In this document: in pieces, positions 10,188 to 22,561 of the stretch | How the letters are laid out: every line of letters begins with the position of its first letter | Numbering within the stretch: position 1 is the first letter of the stretch | NCBI RefSeq assembly: GCF_028435365.1 | Contig: NZ_JAGTJJ010000002.1 | Location: forward strand, 558,001 to 622,000 | Direction: 5' to 3' | Length of the DNA: 64,000 nucleotides | Source of the DNA: Polyangium jinanense | GTDB taxonomy: Bacteria; Myxococcota; Polyangia; Polyangiales; Polyangiaceae | Position numbers and translations under genes: made by a program | Notes under the pieces: generated by a model | The model's database searches: none | What the model was told of the DNA's origin: nothing | The model's input: the letters and a program-made list of their open reading frames with translations, nothing else

Positions 10188-10382
10188 AAGCGGTGCGGCG
10201 AGAAACTTGCTGCGCACCCCGGATCGTCGGTCGGACTTCCTCGAAATCCGCGCAGGATTCCTCGGTTCGTCCTCCCTAGCTCCGGGGTGCTCGCGGCGTT
10301 TCTCGCCACCCCGCTGCGCACTCGTAACAACGCGCCGGCAGCTTGGGGCCATCGGCGCGCGTCACGTTTACGCTGGTCTGTG

Positions 10383-10469
10383 CGGAGAGAGCGGGATTCG
10401 AACCCGCGGTACCCGTGAGGGTACACCTGATTTCGAATCAGGCACCTTCGGCCTCTCGGTCACCTCTCC
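10383..10469 (-). tRNA. tRNA-Ser (anticodon CGA)
   Basis: 87 nt class II tRNA on the minus strand. The anticodon arm CCTGA/TCAGG encloses TTCGAAA (anticodon CGA, reads UCG). The variable arm is TGTACCC..GGGTACC and the T arm is identical to that of the tRNA-Ser(GGA) gene 195 bp away. The acceptor stem has one G-U pair and no encoded CCA. The two genes probably arose by duplication and share a transcript. Confidence 0.95.
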
Positions 10470-10555
10470 GCGGGCGAAGATGGCAAAAGGCGGCCGGCTG
10501 GTCAAGCATCGTCCGTCCTTGCCAACGAAGAAATGTCCAGCGTAAGCCTCGGGGC

Positions 10556-12969
<2,414 letters not shown>

Positions 12970-12985
12970 TTAGAAGGAAGATCCC

Positions 12986-14474
<1,489 letters not shown>

Positions 14475-14497
<23 letters not shown>

Positions 14498-15551
14498 GCC
14501 ACGCGGACCCCTCGCGCCTTCGTGCCCAGACGTCGCTCGCTCCCCGCGGAAATCCCGCTCAGCGGGCGCGTTTCGTGCGCGCATCGGATCCGTGCTCGCC
14601 GCGTGTCTCGTCGCGCCGCTCGTCCTCGCGCCGGTGAGGACTGCGCAGGCGCAGAACGCGTCGGTCCCCGATCCCGCGGCCGCCGCGCTTTTTCAGGCGG
14701 GCCGGGATCTGCTCGATCGCGGCAACTGGAAGGAGGGCTGCGCCAAGTTCGAGGCGAGCATGATCCTCTACCCCGCCGCGAGCACGCTGCTCAACATGGC
14801 GCGATGTTACGAGCACGAAGGAAAGCTCGCGCTCGCCTGGTCGGCCTACCAGCGCGCGCTCGTGCTCAACCGCGAAACGCAAGGGCAGGAGCGCAAGCGC
14901 GCGCTCGAGGACGTGGCGCGCAAGGGGCTCGCGAAGATCGAGCCGCGCCTGCCGCGCATCAAGATCGCCGTGAGCGGCAGCGCGCCTCCGGGGCTACGCA
15001 TCACGCACAACGGCAAGGACGTGCCCGTCGCGATGCTCGGCACGATCCTCCCCGTGGATCCCGGCCCGCAATCGATCAGCGCCGACGCGCCCGGCTACGA
15101 GCCGTTCACGCAGACCGTGGAGGTTGCCGAGGGCAAGGTCGTCGACGTCGCGATCGCGCTGCGCACCGACGCGGAGGCCGCGGGTGGCCGGCGCATTCCG
15201 ATCTGGGCGTGGGCAGCCGGGGGCGCGGGCGTCGTGCTGCTCGCGGGCGCTGCAGCGTTCCGGATCGATCAGGCGTACGTCGAGGGCAAGCAGTCCGGCA
15301 TCTGCGGCGGCGACGTCACGAAGCATTGTCCCTCGCAGGCCGCGTACGACCCCGCGGACGACAACAGCCGCAAGAACCGCGACAACGCCCTCTTCATCGG
15401 GCTCGGCATGGGCGGCGTGGCCGCGCTCTCGGCGGCCGTCGTTGGGTTCGTCACGGCGCCGAAGACGGGCGTGCCGCGTACGGCGAAGCTCACGACGTGG
15501 CCGTGGGTCGGCCCGGACGGCGCGGGCGCGGGGATCGGAGGTCGTTTCTGA
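14475..15551 (+). CDS. Exported TPR/PEGA-like protein
   Basis: 358 residues from the ATG at 14475, which lies 23 bp inside the kinase gene; an in-frame GTG at 14487 is possible. The signal peptide runs to about AQA-QN (residue 59) after a long basic N-region. A TPR-like helical part follows (LFQAGRDLLDRGNWKEGCAKFEAS in part), then a PEGA-like beta domain (GLRITHNGKDV, YEPFTQTVEVAEGK). Two hydrophobic segments, about 236-255 and 303-325, are separated by a Cys-containing loop. This layout is common beside myxobacterial Ser/Thr kinases. It is likely an envelope partner or target of the upstream kinase, which is inference from position. Confidence 0.82.
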
Positions 15552-17035
15552 TGAAGCGCACGAACCTTGCTCGGCTCGGGATCGCCCTCGCGATGATGAT
15601 CGCCTCGTTCGGCTGCGCGGCGCCGGACGCCGTTCCCGGCGACGGCGGCGGCAACACGGGGCCCACGACGGGGCCGGGCGGGCCTTCGACCGTCGTCGGG
15701 ACCGACGTCGCGTGGGCCCAGACCTTCGGCGACGCGGCCGCCACCGCGCAACGCGCCCGCGACGTTTCGTTCGATCCGCAGAGCAACACGCTCGCCGTGA
15801 CCGTCGAGTTCAACGTGGCGCTCGACGTCCCGGGTCTACCCATGACGCCGCTCATGACCTCGGGCGGGACCGACGTGCTCGTCCTTCGCTACCCCGCGGA
15901 TGGCAGCAGCGTCCCGCTCTGGGGCGCGCGTGTTGGAGGCACCGGCGAGCAGGCGAGCGTGTCAGCCGCGATCGACGTCGCGGGCAACGTCGTCGTTGCC
16001 GGCGCCTTCCAGGGCAACCTCGATCTCGCGGGCACACAGCTCAACGCGGCCGGCGTCGACGTGTTCCTCGCGAAGCTCGATCCGCAGGGCACGCCGCTCT
16101 GGGTCAAACAGTTCGGCGACGGGGACATCCAGATCGCGACGGACGTCGCCGTCGACGACGAGGGCAACATCATCGTCGTCGGCTACGCCAAGGGCGCCAT
16201 CGATTTTGGCCTCGGCCCCGTCACGCCCCTGTCCGACCAGGATCTCTTCGTCGCCAAGTTCGATCCTGCGGGCACCAACGTCTGGGCCCTCCGCCCGGGC
16301 CGCGCCGCGGACCTCGACTACCGCAACCCGACGATCGCCGTCACGCACGTGGGGGAGGGCAAGGTCGCGGTGACCGGCGGCTCCGAGGGGCTCCTCGCGT
16401 TTCCGCCGCTCGCGCTCGCGCCGAAGGGGGCGGGGGACGCGTTCCTCGTCGTCATCGACGCGGAGGGCAAGGGAGTGTGGGGCGAGTCGTACGGCGTGAT
16501 GGGCACCCGGCAACGGGGCTACAGCGTCGCGGCCGGCAGGGCCGGCGAGGTCGTGATGACCGGGGACATGTCGGGCACGGTGAGCTTCGGCGGCGTTGAT
16601 CTCGAGAGCGGTGGCGGCGCGGACATGTTCGTCGCCCTCTACGATCCCGCGGGCAAACATCGCTGGAGCCGCCGCTTCGGAGGCGCTGCCACGCAAAGCG
16701 GACGCGGCGTTGCGATCGACGGCGACGGCAACGTCCTCGTGACGGGCCTCTACGCGGGCGCGCTCGAGTTCTTCGGGGAAAACGCGTTCGTGAACGTCGA
16801 CGTCGTGGACTCGGCCTGGGACGGGTTCGCCTCGAAGCTCGATCCGACGGGAAAGGTCGTCTGGGCCATGAGCTTGAGCGGACCGCAACAGCAGGTCCCC
16901 GCCTCGATCGCCGCCCTTTCGGACGGCAGCGCCGTCGTGTCCGGCTGGTACGAGACCGAGCTCTCGCCGAGCGGCTCTCAGGCGCTCCCGGGCACCGGCG
17001 ACGCGGACGGGTTCATCCTGTCGCTCGCGCCGTGA
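15551..17035 (+). CDS. Beta-propeller (SBBP-type) lipoprotein
   Basis: 494 residues; the start overlaps the previous stop as TGATG, a sign of translational coupling. The lipobox is IASFGC (Cys22), followed by a Gly/Thr/Pro linker. The rest consists of repeats of about 50-60 residues with the pattern DVxxDxxGNxxVxGxxxGxxDFG and F(V/L)AKxDPxGxxxW, i.e. blades of an SBBP/DUF5122-type propeller. It is probably exposed on the cell surface; the ligand is unknown. The 3' end overlaps convergent selD by 23 bp. Confidence 0.85.
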   Translation: MKRTNLARLGIALAMMIASFGCAAPDAVPGDGGGNTGPTTGPGGPSTVVGTDVAWAQTFGDAAATAQRARDVSFDPQSNTLAVTVEFNVALDVPGLPMTPLMTSGGTDVLVLRYPADGSSVPLWGARVGGTGEQASVSAAIDVAGNVVVAGAFQGNLDLAGTQLNAAGVDVFLAKLDPQGTPLWVKQFGDGDIQIATDVAVDDEGNIIVVGYAKGAIDFGLGPVTPLSDQDLFVAKFDPAGTNVWALRPGRAADLDYRNPTIAVTHVGEGKVAVTGGSEGLLAFPPLALAPKGAGDAFLVVIDAEGKGVWGESYGVMGTRQRGYSVAAGRAGEVVMTGDMSGTVSFGGVDLESGGGADMFVALYDPAGKHRWSRRFGGAATQSGRGVAIDGDGNVLVTGLYAGALEFFGENAFVNVDVVDSAWDGFASKLDPTGKVVWAMSLSGPQQQVPASIAALSDGSAVVSGWYETELSPSGSQALPGTGDADGFILSLAP

Positions 17036-18065
17036 CGCGGATCTTCCCGGCCGGACCATCGTCGAGCCTGCCCACGATCGCCCGCGCCGGCGTGCCGCGC
17101 GCTTCGAGCTCGGCGACGAGCTGATCGACGCGTGAAGGCTCCACCGCGATGAGCAGCCCGCCCGAGGTCTGCGCGTCGGAGAGCACGAGCTCGGCGGGTT
17201 TGTCGATCCCGTCCTCGTACGTCACGTGGTCCTTGAGGAAGCGCCAGTTCGCGTGTGTCCCGCCGGGCGCGATCCCTTCGCGCACGTAGGTCCACGCCTC
17301 CTCCACGACGGGCACCGCGTCGAGCCACACCGTCGCGCCGCAGCCGCTCGCGGCCACCACGTTCCGCAGATGCCCGAGTAGCCCGAAGCCCGTCACGTCC
17401 GTCGCCGCGTGCACGGATGCGGCCGTCATCGCCTCGCAGGCCGCGCGGTTCAGCGTCGACATGAGCCGGATCGCCTTCCCGATCGCGCCGAGCGCATCCT
17501 TGTTCTGCTTCGCCGCCGTCGTCAGGATCCCGATCCCGAGCGGCTTCGTCAGCACGAGCAGATCACCCGGACGACCTCCCGCGTTCGACACCACGCGATC
17601 CGGATGCACCACGCCCGTCACGGCGAGGCCGTAGATCGGCTCGTCCGTCTTGATCGTGTGACCACCGACGAGATCGATCCCCGCCTCGCGTGCCTTCTCG
17701 GCTCCGCCACGCAGGATCTCCGCGAGGATCGAGGCGTCGAGCGTGTCGTCGGGAAAGCCCACGAGGTTCAGCGCCGTCAGCGGCCTCCCGCCCATCGCGT
17801 ACACGTCGCTCAGTGCGTTCGTCGCGGCGACCGCGCCGAAGTCGTACGGATCGTCCACGACGGGCGTGAAGAAGTCTGTCGTCAGCACGAGCGCCGTGTC
17901 CGCCGAGAGCCGGTAGACGGCCGCGTCGTCCGCGGTGCTCGTCCCGATCATCACGTTCGGATCGCGGATCGGCGGCAGCCCTCGCAGGAGCGGGAACAGG
18001 TAGCCGGGCGGATGTTTCGCTGCGCAGCCGGCGCGCTTGGCGACCTGCGTGAGCCGTACGGTCAT
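17013..18065 (-). CDS. selD: Selenide, water dikinase (selenophosphate synthetase)
   Basis: 350 residues from the ATG at 18065, preceded by GAGGGACG. It makes selenophosphate from selenide and ATP for selenocysteine or selenouridine. The reactive N-terminal loop reads AGCAAK, with Cys14 and Lys17 at the positions equivalent to catalytic Cys and Lys, so this is the Cys rather than the selenocysteine form. Other marks are TSTADDAAVY, TTDFFTPVVDDPYDFG, NALSDVYAMGG, GGHTIKTDEPIYG and TDVTGFGLLGH. selA, selB, selC and the 2-selenouridine synthase gene are not seen here. Confidence 0.96.
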   Translation of the reverse strand: MTVRLTQVAKRAGCAAKHPPGYLFPLLRGLPPIRDPNVMIGTSTADDAAVYRLSADTALVLTTDFFTPVVDDPYDFGAVAATNALSDVYAMGGRPLTALNLVGFPDDTLDASILAEILRGGAEKAREAGIDLVGGHTIKTDEPIYGLAVTGVVHPDRVVSNAGGRPGDLLVLTKPLGIGILTTAAKQNKDALGAIGKAIRLMSTLNRAACEAMTAASVHAATDVTGFGLLGHLRNVVAASGCGATVWLDAVPVVEEAWTYVREGIAPGGTHANWRFLKDHVTYEDGIDKPAELVLSDAQTSGGLLIAVEPSRVDQLVAELEARGTPARAIVGRLDDGPAGKIRVTARATG

Positions 18066-18088
18066 GGTTCGTCCCTCGATGAGGTGGG

Positions 18089-19483
18089 CTAGGCAGGAAT
18101 GGGGTGCACCCCGTCGCGGATCCAGCCCTCGCTGATGTTGCGGAACGACGCCTCCGTGCCGAGCCCGGCCATCACCGAGGCGAGGCCCCATTGCAGGCGG
18201 TTCACGAACGTGAAGTCCTGCGGCATCTTCGGCACGTGCGGGATGTTCGGGATCGCCTCGCCTTCCTTGAAGGCCAGGCTCTTGATGCCGCGCGCGAGGT
18301 ACTGCACCGTCTCGCGTGATTTCTCGCGCGAGCAGACCCAGGTGCCCTTCGTCGTGAGCGGCATCATGAGCTCCATCGTGTAGCTCCGATAAAGATCCCA
18401 GGTCTCGTCGTTCGGGTCGTAGCCGAGCACCTCGATGCATGCGCGATCGAACTCGACCCAGTCGTTGTCGATCGCGGCGCGCATGTACCGCTTCATGTCG
18501 TTCACGAGCTCGGGCGGCAGCATCTTCACGCAGCCGAAATCCAGGAACCAGACGCGCCCGTCCGGCAGGAAACGGTAGTTGCCCGGGTGCGGATCGGCGT
18601 AGAGCACGCCGTAGCGGAGCATCGACCGGAACGTGAAGCGCCAGATCGCCTCGCCGGCGCGGTTGCGCGCCTCCTGGCTGCCTTCCTTGCAGAAGTCGGC
18701 GTACGGCGCGCCGTCGGCGAAGCTCGTGGTGATCACGCGCCTCGTCGTGAGCGAGTGATGCACCTCGGGGATCAGGATGTCCGGCACGTCCGCGTTGAGG
18801 CGGCGGAACAGGTCCGCCATCTCGGCCTCGCGCCCGTAGTCGAGCTCGGACATGAACACGGTCCGGATCTCGTCGAGCGCCTGCTTCGCGTGGAACTTGC
18901 GCGAGAGCGGGGCGATCATCGTCTCGAGCAGCCCGATGCTCTTCAGGTCGTTCTCGATCGCCTTGTCGATCCCGGGGTATTGCACCTTCACGGCCACGCG
19001 CGCGCCCGACTTCGTGACGGCGCGGTGCACCTGACCGATGCTCGCCGCGGCGAACGGCTCGCGCTCCCACTTCTCGAAGACCTCCTCGGGCGGCGCGCCG
19101 AGCTCGGTCTTTATCATCTGCGCCGCGGACTCGGCCGAGAGCGGCGGCGCCTTGTCTTGCAGCTTCTTCAGCGCGGCCTGGAATTTGTCCTCGTGACCGG
19201 GCGGGGCGAGGCCGTCGATGTAGCTCGCCATCTGGCCGAGCTTCAGGGGCAGGCCTTTCATCTCGCCGAGCGTCTTCAGCATGGCTTCGGCGGTCTTCTT
19301 GACCTCGGCGGCCATGCGTTCTTTTGCGGCGGCCTCCTCGTCCTCGGTGCGAGGGCTCTTCGAGAGCGCGCGTTTCGCGCCTTCGAGGGCGAAGGGGAGG
19401 GAGCGCGGCGCGAGGCTCGCGAGCCTCGCGATCCGGCCGAGCCGGGAGGTCGGCGGCTTGTCCTTGGGCTTTTCGTCGGCCAT
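18089..19483 (-). CDS. ABC1/UbiB-like (ADCK-type) atypical kinase
   Basis: 464 residues from the ATG at 19483. Diagnostic features are the KxGQ motif (PLKLGQMAS, K81), the Ala-rich loop in AAASIGQVHRA, VAVKVQYPG, the metal-binding DPHPGNY and the final DFG (LDFGCVK). Such proteins bind nucleotides and often support quinone or lipid metabolism, with ATPase rather than protein-kinase activity in studied members. No C-terminal membrane helices like those of UbiB are evident. It lies 23 bp upstream of selD on the same strand, so the two may be co-transcribed; no functional link to selenium is known to me. Confidence 0.93.
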   Translation of the reverse strand: MADEKPKDKPPTSRLGRIARLASLAPRSLPFALEGAKRALSKSPRTEDEEAAAKERMAAEVKKTAEAMLKTLGEMKGLPLKLGQMASYIDGLAPPGHEDKFQAALKKLQDKAPPLSAESAAQMIKTELGAPPEEVFEKWEREPFAAASIGQVHRAVTKSGARVAVKVQYPGIDKAIENDLKSIGLLETMIAPLSRKFHAKQALDEIRTVFMSELDYGREAEMADLFRRLNADVPDILIPEVHHSLTTRRVITTSFADGAPYADFCKEGSQEARNRAGEAIWRFTFRSMLRYGVLYADPHPGNYRFLPDGRVWFLDFGCVKMLPPELVNDMKRYMRAAIDNDWVEFDRACIEVLGYDPNDETWDLYRSYTMELMMPLTTKGTWVCSREKSRETVQYLARGIKSLAFKEGEAIPNIPHVPKMPQDFTFVNRLQWGLASVMAGLGTEASFRNISEGWIRDGVHPIPA

Positions 19484-19664
19484 GCGGGGGCGGGGCGCGG
19501 CGCCTTGGGGCGCTGCACCGTTACTTGGGCTTGGTCGACCAGCATCGTCAAGGGAGATGGCTGCTCGCGCCGAGGAAATCGTGCCGTAGACGGCCAAAGG
19601 CCCGCTGCGCTACCGTCGCATCCCCGTGAGCGGCCGCGCATGCGGCTGCGGCGAGGAGCACCCG

Positions 19665-20162
19665 ATGAAACCTGCCCTTCTGGTCATCGACGTACAAAAG
19701 CAATTTTTCGACGAAAGCCCCGAGACGGCTCGCTCGCTGAACGCCGCGATCGAGTACATCAATGCCGCGATCGCGCTCTTCCGCGCGAAAAACCTGCCCG
19801 TGGTCTGCGTGCAGGACGTGGACGAAGAGGACAAGCGGGTCCCGGGCGCTCCGCACTTCGACGTGCCCGAGAGCGTGAAGGTCCTCCCGTCGGATCTTCA
19901 CATTCACAAGACGTACGGCAATTCGTTCAACAAGACGCCCCTCGCGGGCGCGCTACGCGAGCTCGGCGTCGATACCGTCATCCTCACCGGGTATTGCGCC
20001 GAGTATTGCGTGCTCTCCACCTATCGCGGCGCGCAGGATCATGACTTCGCGCCAATCGTGCTCCGTGGCTCGCTCGCGAGCGGCGTCGCGGAGAACATTG
20101 CCTTCGTGGAGCGTATCGGCGACGTCATTTCTTATGGGGCGTTGAAGAAGGTCCTCGGTTGA
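19665..20162 (+). CDS. Isochorismatase-family cysteine hydrolase
   Basis: 165 residues from the ATG at 19665, preceded by GAGGAG. It has the nicotinamidase/isochorismatase fold with the expected triad: D9 (LLVIDVQ), K82 (HKTYGNSF) and C115 (TGYCAEYCV). It probably hydrolyses a small amide or related substrate in the cytoplasm. The metal-site residues that mark true nicotinamidases (DxHxxxH after the Asp) are not present, so that activity is unlikely. Stands alone between divergent and convergent neighbours. Confidence 0.92.
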   Translation: MKPALLVIDVQKQFFDESPETARSLNAAIEYINAAIALFRAKNLPVVCVQDVDEEDKRVPGAPHFDVPESVKVLPSDLHIHKTYGNSFNKTPLAGALRELGVDTVILTGYCAEYCVLSTYRGAQDHDFAPIVLRGSLASGVAENIAFVERIGDVISYGALKKVLG

Positions 20163-20232
20163 TCGGGCGAACGAGGAGATCGCGTCGTCCGAGATGAGCT
20201 AACCCCTTCTCCTCCGCCGAGATCCGTGCGGC

Positions 20233-20634
20233 TTACTGCGCGGCCTTTGGATCCATCCACGTCACCTCCCAGTGGTGCCCGTCGAGGTCCTCGAAGCTCC
20301 GCTGGTACATGAACCCGTGGTCCTCCGGCGGCCCCGCCTCCTTGCCGCCGCCGGCGACCGCCTTCTCCAGCATCGCGTCCACCTCGGCGCGGCTCTCGCA
20401 CGAGAGCCCGTAGGCCCCCTCCACGTGCGTCGCGGTGTCACAGATCTCCTTCTTGGTGAACGTCTTGAAGAACGTCTCGACGAGCAGCATCGCGAAGGCG
20501 TGCTCGCCGATGAGCATGCAGGCGGCCGTGTCGCCCGTGAACTTCGGGTTGAACGTGAAGCCGAGGGCCTTCCAGAACGCCACGGTGCGATCGAGGTTCT
20601 TGATGGGCAGGCTGACGAAGAGCTTGTGGGACAT
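20233..20634 (-). CDS. VOC-family (glyoxalase/bleomycin resistance-like) protein
   Basis: 133 residues; ATG at 20634 with a strong AAGGAGG eight bases upstream. The N-terminal half LFVSLPIKNLDRTVAFWKALG and the C-terminal SFEDLDGHHWEVTWMD match the paired beta-alpha-beta-beta-beta units of vicinal oxygen chelate proteins, close to the lactoylglutathione-lyase-like group. A potential metal-ligand Glu (WEV) is present. The substrate cannot be predicted. Two 43-bp repeats lie between this gene and the upstream minus-strand gene. Confidence 0.9.
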   Translation of the reverse strand: MSHKLFVSLPIKNLDRTVAFWKALGFTFNPKFTGDTAACMLIGEHAFAMLLVETFFKTFTKKEICDTATHVEGAYGLSCESRAEVDAMLEKAVAGGGKEAGPPEDHGFMYQRSFEDLDGHHWEVTWMDPKAAQ

Positions 20635-20730
20635 GAGGTTGTCCTCCTTGTTGCTCCATGGACCCGCCGCCCGCGGAGAAATCATCGGTCGCGCGAAAAA
20701 ATCTTCGCGCCCTCCTCCGGCAGCACCAGC

Positions 20731-20830
20731 GTGTCGCCTCCTTGCCGGAGGCTCGCGGCTGAGCCTTGGGGACGTGTCGCCTCCTTGTCGGAGGCTCGCG
20801 GCTGAGCCTTGGGGACGTGTCTCGTCCTTG
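20731..20830. repeat. Two tandem 43-bp repeats plus a partial third copy
   Basis: Copies begin at 20731 and 20774 and differ at one base; a degenerate third start follows at 20817. Each contains GCCTCC/GGAGGC with a five-base loop and, overlapping it, GGCTC/GAGCC with a six-base loop, so two alternative hairpins can form. It fills the gap between the stop of the 20845 gene and the upstream region of the VOC gene, and could act as a terminator or insulator. Confidence 0.85.
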
Positions 20831-20844
20831 CTCGCGTCTCGGCG

Positions 20845-21603
20845 TCAGCCCTCGCCGCTGGACGCGTCCTTGTCCGTCGCCTCGTCCTTGGGGCTCTTCC
20901 CTGTCCGCGCAGACTGCTCGCGCGTGCTCTGGAGCTCGTCGAAGAAGGAGAACACCTGCGTGTCGAGGTCGCGGGGCAGGCTCGTGTCGTGTGCCATCTC
21001 GTCGGCGAGCGCGGCGCGGAAGCGGTTCAGAATGCCGATCGTCGTGGTGCGCACCGCGAGGGCCTGGGTGGGGATGGCGCCGCTTCCGAGGAGGGAGCGG
21101 TCGCTGAGGAGCCTGCCGAGCCTGTCGCCCGCGTCGACGAACGCCGTGGCCCAATCGAGGAGGGTGGCGCCCTCCGGGGCGGGGACGGGAATGGCGGCGA
21201 GGTCGTCCTTCAGGGTATCGAGCGCTGTGCGATTCTTGTCGGCCGCGGCGGCCTCGGTCGCATAGGTCGCACGAAGGACGTTGAGGCGGGGGACGAATGC
21301 CTCACGGATACGGTGGGCCTTCGCCTTGAGATCGGGGGGGGCGAGGGGGAGGCGGAGAATGGCCTCGGCCTGGTAATAGATCGCCTCGCCGAGGCCGTCG
21401 TGATTTCCGTCGGTCTCGGCGAGGTCTTGCGCGAGCGGCCTGCCGCCGGTGAGGGCGTCGGGGAGCTTTTCGATCTCGGCGAGCTTTTTCGCGAGCTGTG
21501 GGGCGTAGAGCTTGCCGCTGTTCGAGAGAAGCAGCTTGGGGTTGCGCTCGTTCAGCAGATCGCCGAGCGCGAGCTTGAGGTCGCTGAGAAGGAGGTTGCG
21601 CAT
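20845..21603 (-). CDS. Uncharacterised helical protein
   Basis: 252 residues with no family I recognise. It has no signal peptide or membrane segment. The sequence is mostly predicted alpha-helix with heptad-like hydrophobic spacing (LKLALGDLLNERN, LAKKLAEIEKLPDALTG, LKAKAHRIREAFVPRLNVL). The tail is charged and Ser/Asp-rich (DEATDKDASSGEG) and looks disordered. Its overall layout recalls bacterial proteins annotated only as hypothetical. It is probably the first gene of a short transcript that ends in the 43-bp repeats. Confidence 0.7.
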   Translation of the reverse strand: MRNLLLSDLKLALGDLLNERNPKLLLSNSGKLYAPQLAKKLAEIEKLPDALTGGRPLAQDLAETDGNHDGLGEAIYYQAEAILRLPLAPPDLKAKAHRIREAFVPRLNVLRATYATEAAAADKNRTALDTLKDDLAAIPVPAPEGATLLDWATAFVDAGDRLGRLLSDRSLLGSGAIPTQALAVRTTTIGILNRFRAALADEMAHDTSLPRDLDTQVFSFFDELQSTREQSARTGKSPKDEATDKDASSGEG

Positions 21604-21658
21604 GTGGGGCAGGAATGTAGGTCAAGGAACTCTGAAGGGCAACACACTTCTTGACACG

Positions 21659-22150
21659 ATGCGCGATAAACTCGAAGGTTCCCCGGTGATTCGTTCTCCC
21701 CGCACCTCCGACATCAAAGCCGTCTTCGCCGTCGAGCGCGACGTCTTCGGCACGCACGTCTATCCGGACTTTTTCTTCCGGCAGGCCCTCGACCTCTGGG
21801 GCGATACCTTTTTCGTGGCCGACGGCGAAAACGGCGCGCTCGACGGCTACGTCATCGGAGCCCCGTGCCACGAGCCTGGCGTGATGTGGGTCCTTTCGCT
21901 CGCCGTTCGAGGCGCGTCACGAGGGCGCGGTATTGGCAAAGCGCTGATGCAGGAGGTCCTCGCGGCCATGAAGGCCCGGGGCATCACCTCGGCCAAGCTC
22001 ACGGTGCATCCGGACAATGGGGCCGTGACGCTCTACCAGAACCTCGGCTTCGAGATCATCACGAAGGACCCGCATTACTTCGGCGAAAACGATCCCCGGC
22101 TCGTCATGGAGCTCCGCTTCACGGGAGCACTTCGATCGAATCCGGCGTGA
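21659..22150 (+). CDS. GNAT-family N-acetyltransferase
   Basis: 163 residues from the ATG at 21659; a GTG at 21686 giving MIRSPRTSD as start is also plausible because GAAGG lies upstream. The acetyl-CoA loop is RGRGIGKALMQEVL (motif A), preceded by VLSLAVRGASRGRG and followed by LTVHPDNGAVTLYQNLGFE, which is close to RimI-like acetyltransferases. It probably acetylates an amine on a protein or small molecule. The 3' end overlaps the convergent lipoprotein gene by 32 bp. Confidence 0.9.
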   Translation: MRDKLEGSPVIRSPRTSDIKAVFAVERDVFGTHVYPDFFFRQALDLWGDTFFVADGENGALDGYVIGAPCHEPGVMWVLSLAVRGASRGRGIGKALMQEVLAAMKARGITSAKLTVHPDNGAVTLYQNLGFEIITKDPHYFGENDPRLVMELRFTGALRSNPA

Positions 22151-22502
22151 GAATGGGCAGCTCGCCTTGAATGAGGCATTGCTCCTCTGGCCCGCACTTG
22201 TGAATCCGGAGCTTGCCCCGCACCCGCACGCGTTTCCCCACCATCGTCGTCCGCCAATCGCGGCCTAGCTTCTCTTCGAGCACGTCGTGCGGAAGCAGCA
22301 CGTCGGCGACCGCGCCGAACCCCTTGCTCGCGTGAAGCTCCCCCTCGCGCGTCTCGACACCCTTTTCCGTCCGCTGCGGATTGGACGCGGCTGTGGGCTC
22401 CTCGGCCACCGGGGGCGGATTCGTCGCCTCGCGACAGCCCGGCGTGAACACGATCCCGAAAGCCACAAAGTACAGGGCGAAACGACGTGAAACGGCGCGC
22501 AT
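22119..22502 (-). CDS. Small lipoprotein with OB-fold-like domain
   Basis: 127 residues from the ATG at 22502; upstream in-frame Met codons would only lengthen the N-terminus. Signal peptide with lipobox VFTPGC near residue 23, a Pro/Thr/Glu linker, then about 60 residues of beta-rich sequence (WRTTMVGKRVRVRGKLRIHKC, QCLIQGELPILT) that resembles an OB fold. Two Cys (HKCGPEEQC) could pair or bind metal. No known family is evident. It overlaps the acetyltransferase gene tail to tail. Confidence 0.7.
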   Translation of the reverse strand: MRAVSRRFALYFVAFGIVFTPGCREATNPPPVAEEPTAASNPQRTEKGVETREGELHASKGFGAVADVLLPHDVLEEKLGRDWRTTMVGKRVRVRGKLRIHKCGPEEQCLIQGELPILTPDSIEVLP

Positions 22503-22561
22503 GACACCCATGATGTCGAGCGCGCCCGCTCGTCGCAAGCAGAGTATCCTGGCATCACAGG

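Noticed and set aside
18020..18030. Possible selenocysteine (UGA) form of SelD
   Set aside because: The catalytic position is an ordinary Cys codon (Cys14), so no recoding is needed.
17013..19070. selD reading frame extended upstream to about 685 residues
   Set aside because: The extension overlaps the ABC1/UbiB-like gene in another frame and is low-complexity; the ATG at 18065 has a good ribosome-binding site.
21651..21672. TTGACA followed by TAAACT at the start of the acetyltransferase gene
   Set aside because: The spacer is only 10 bases, too short for a sigma-70 promoter, and the -10 would lie inside the gene.
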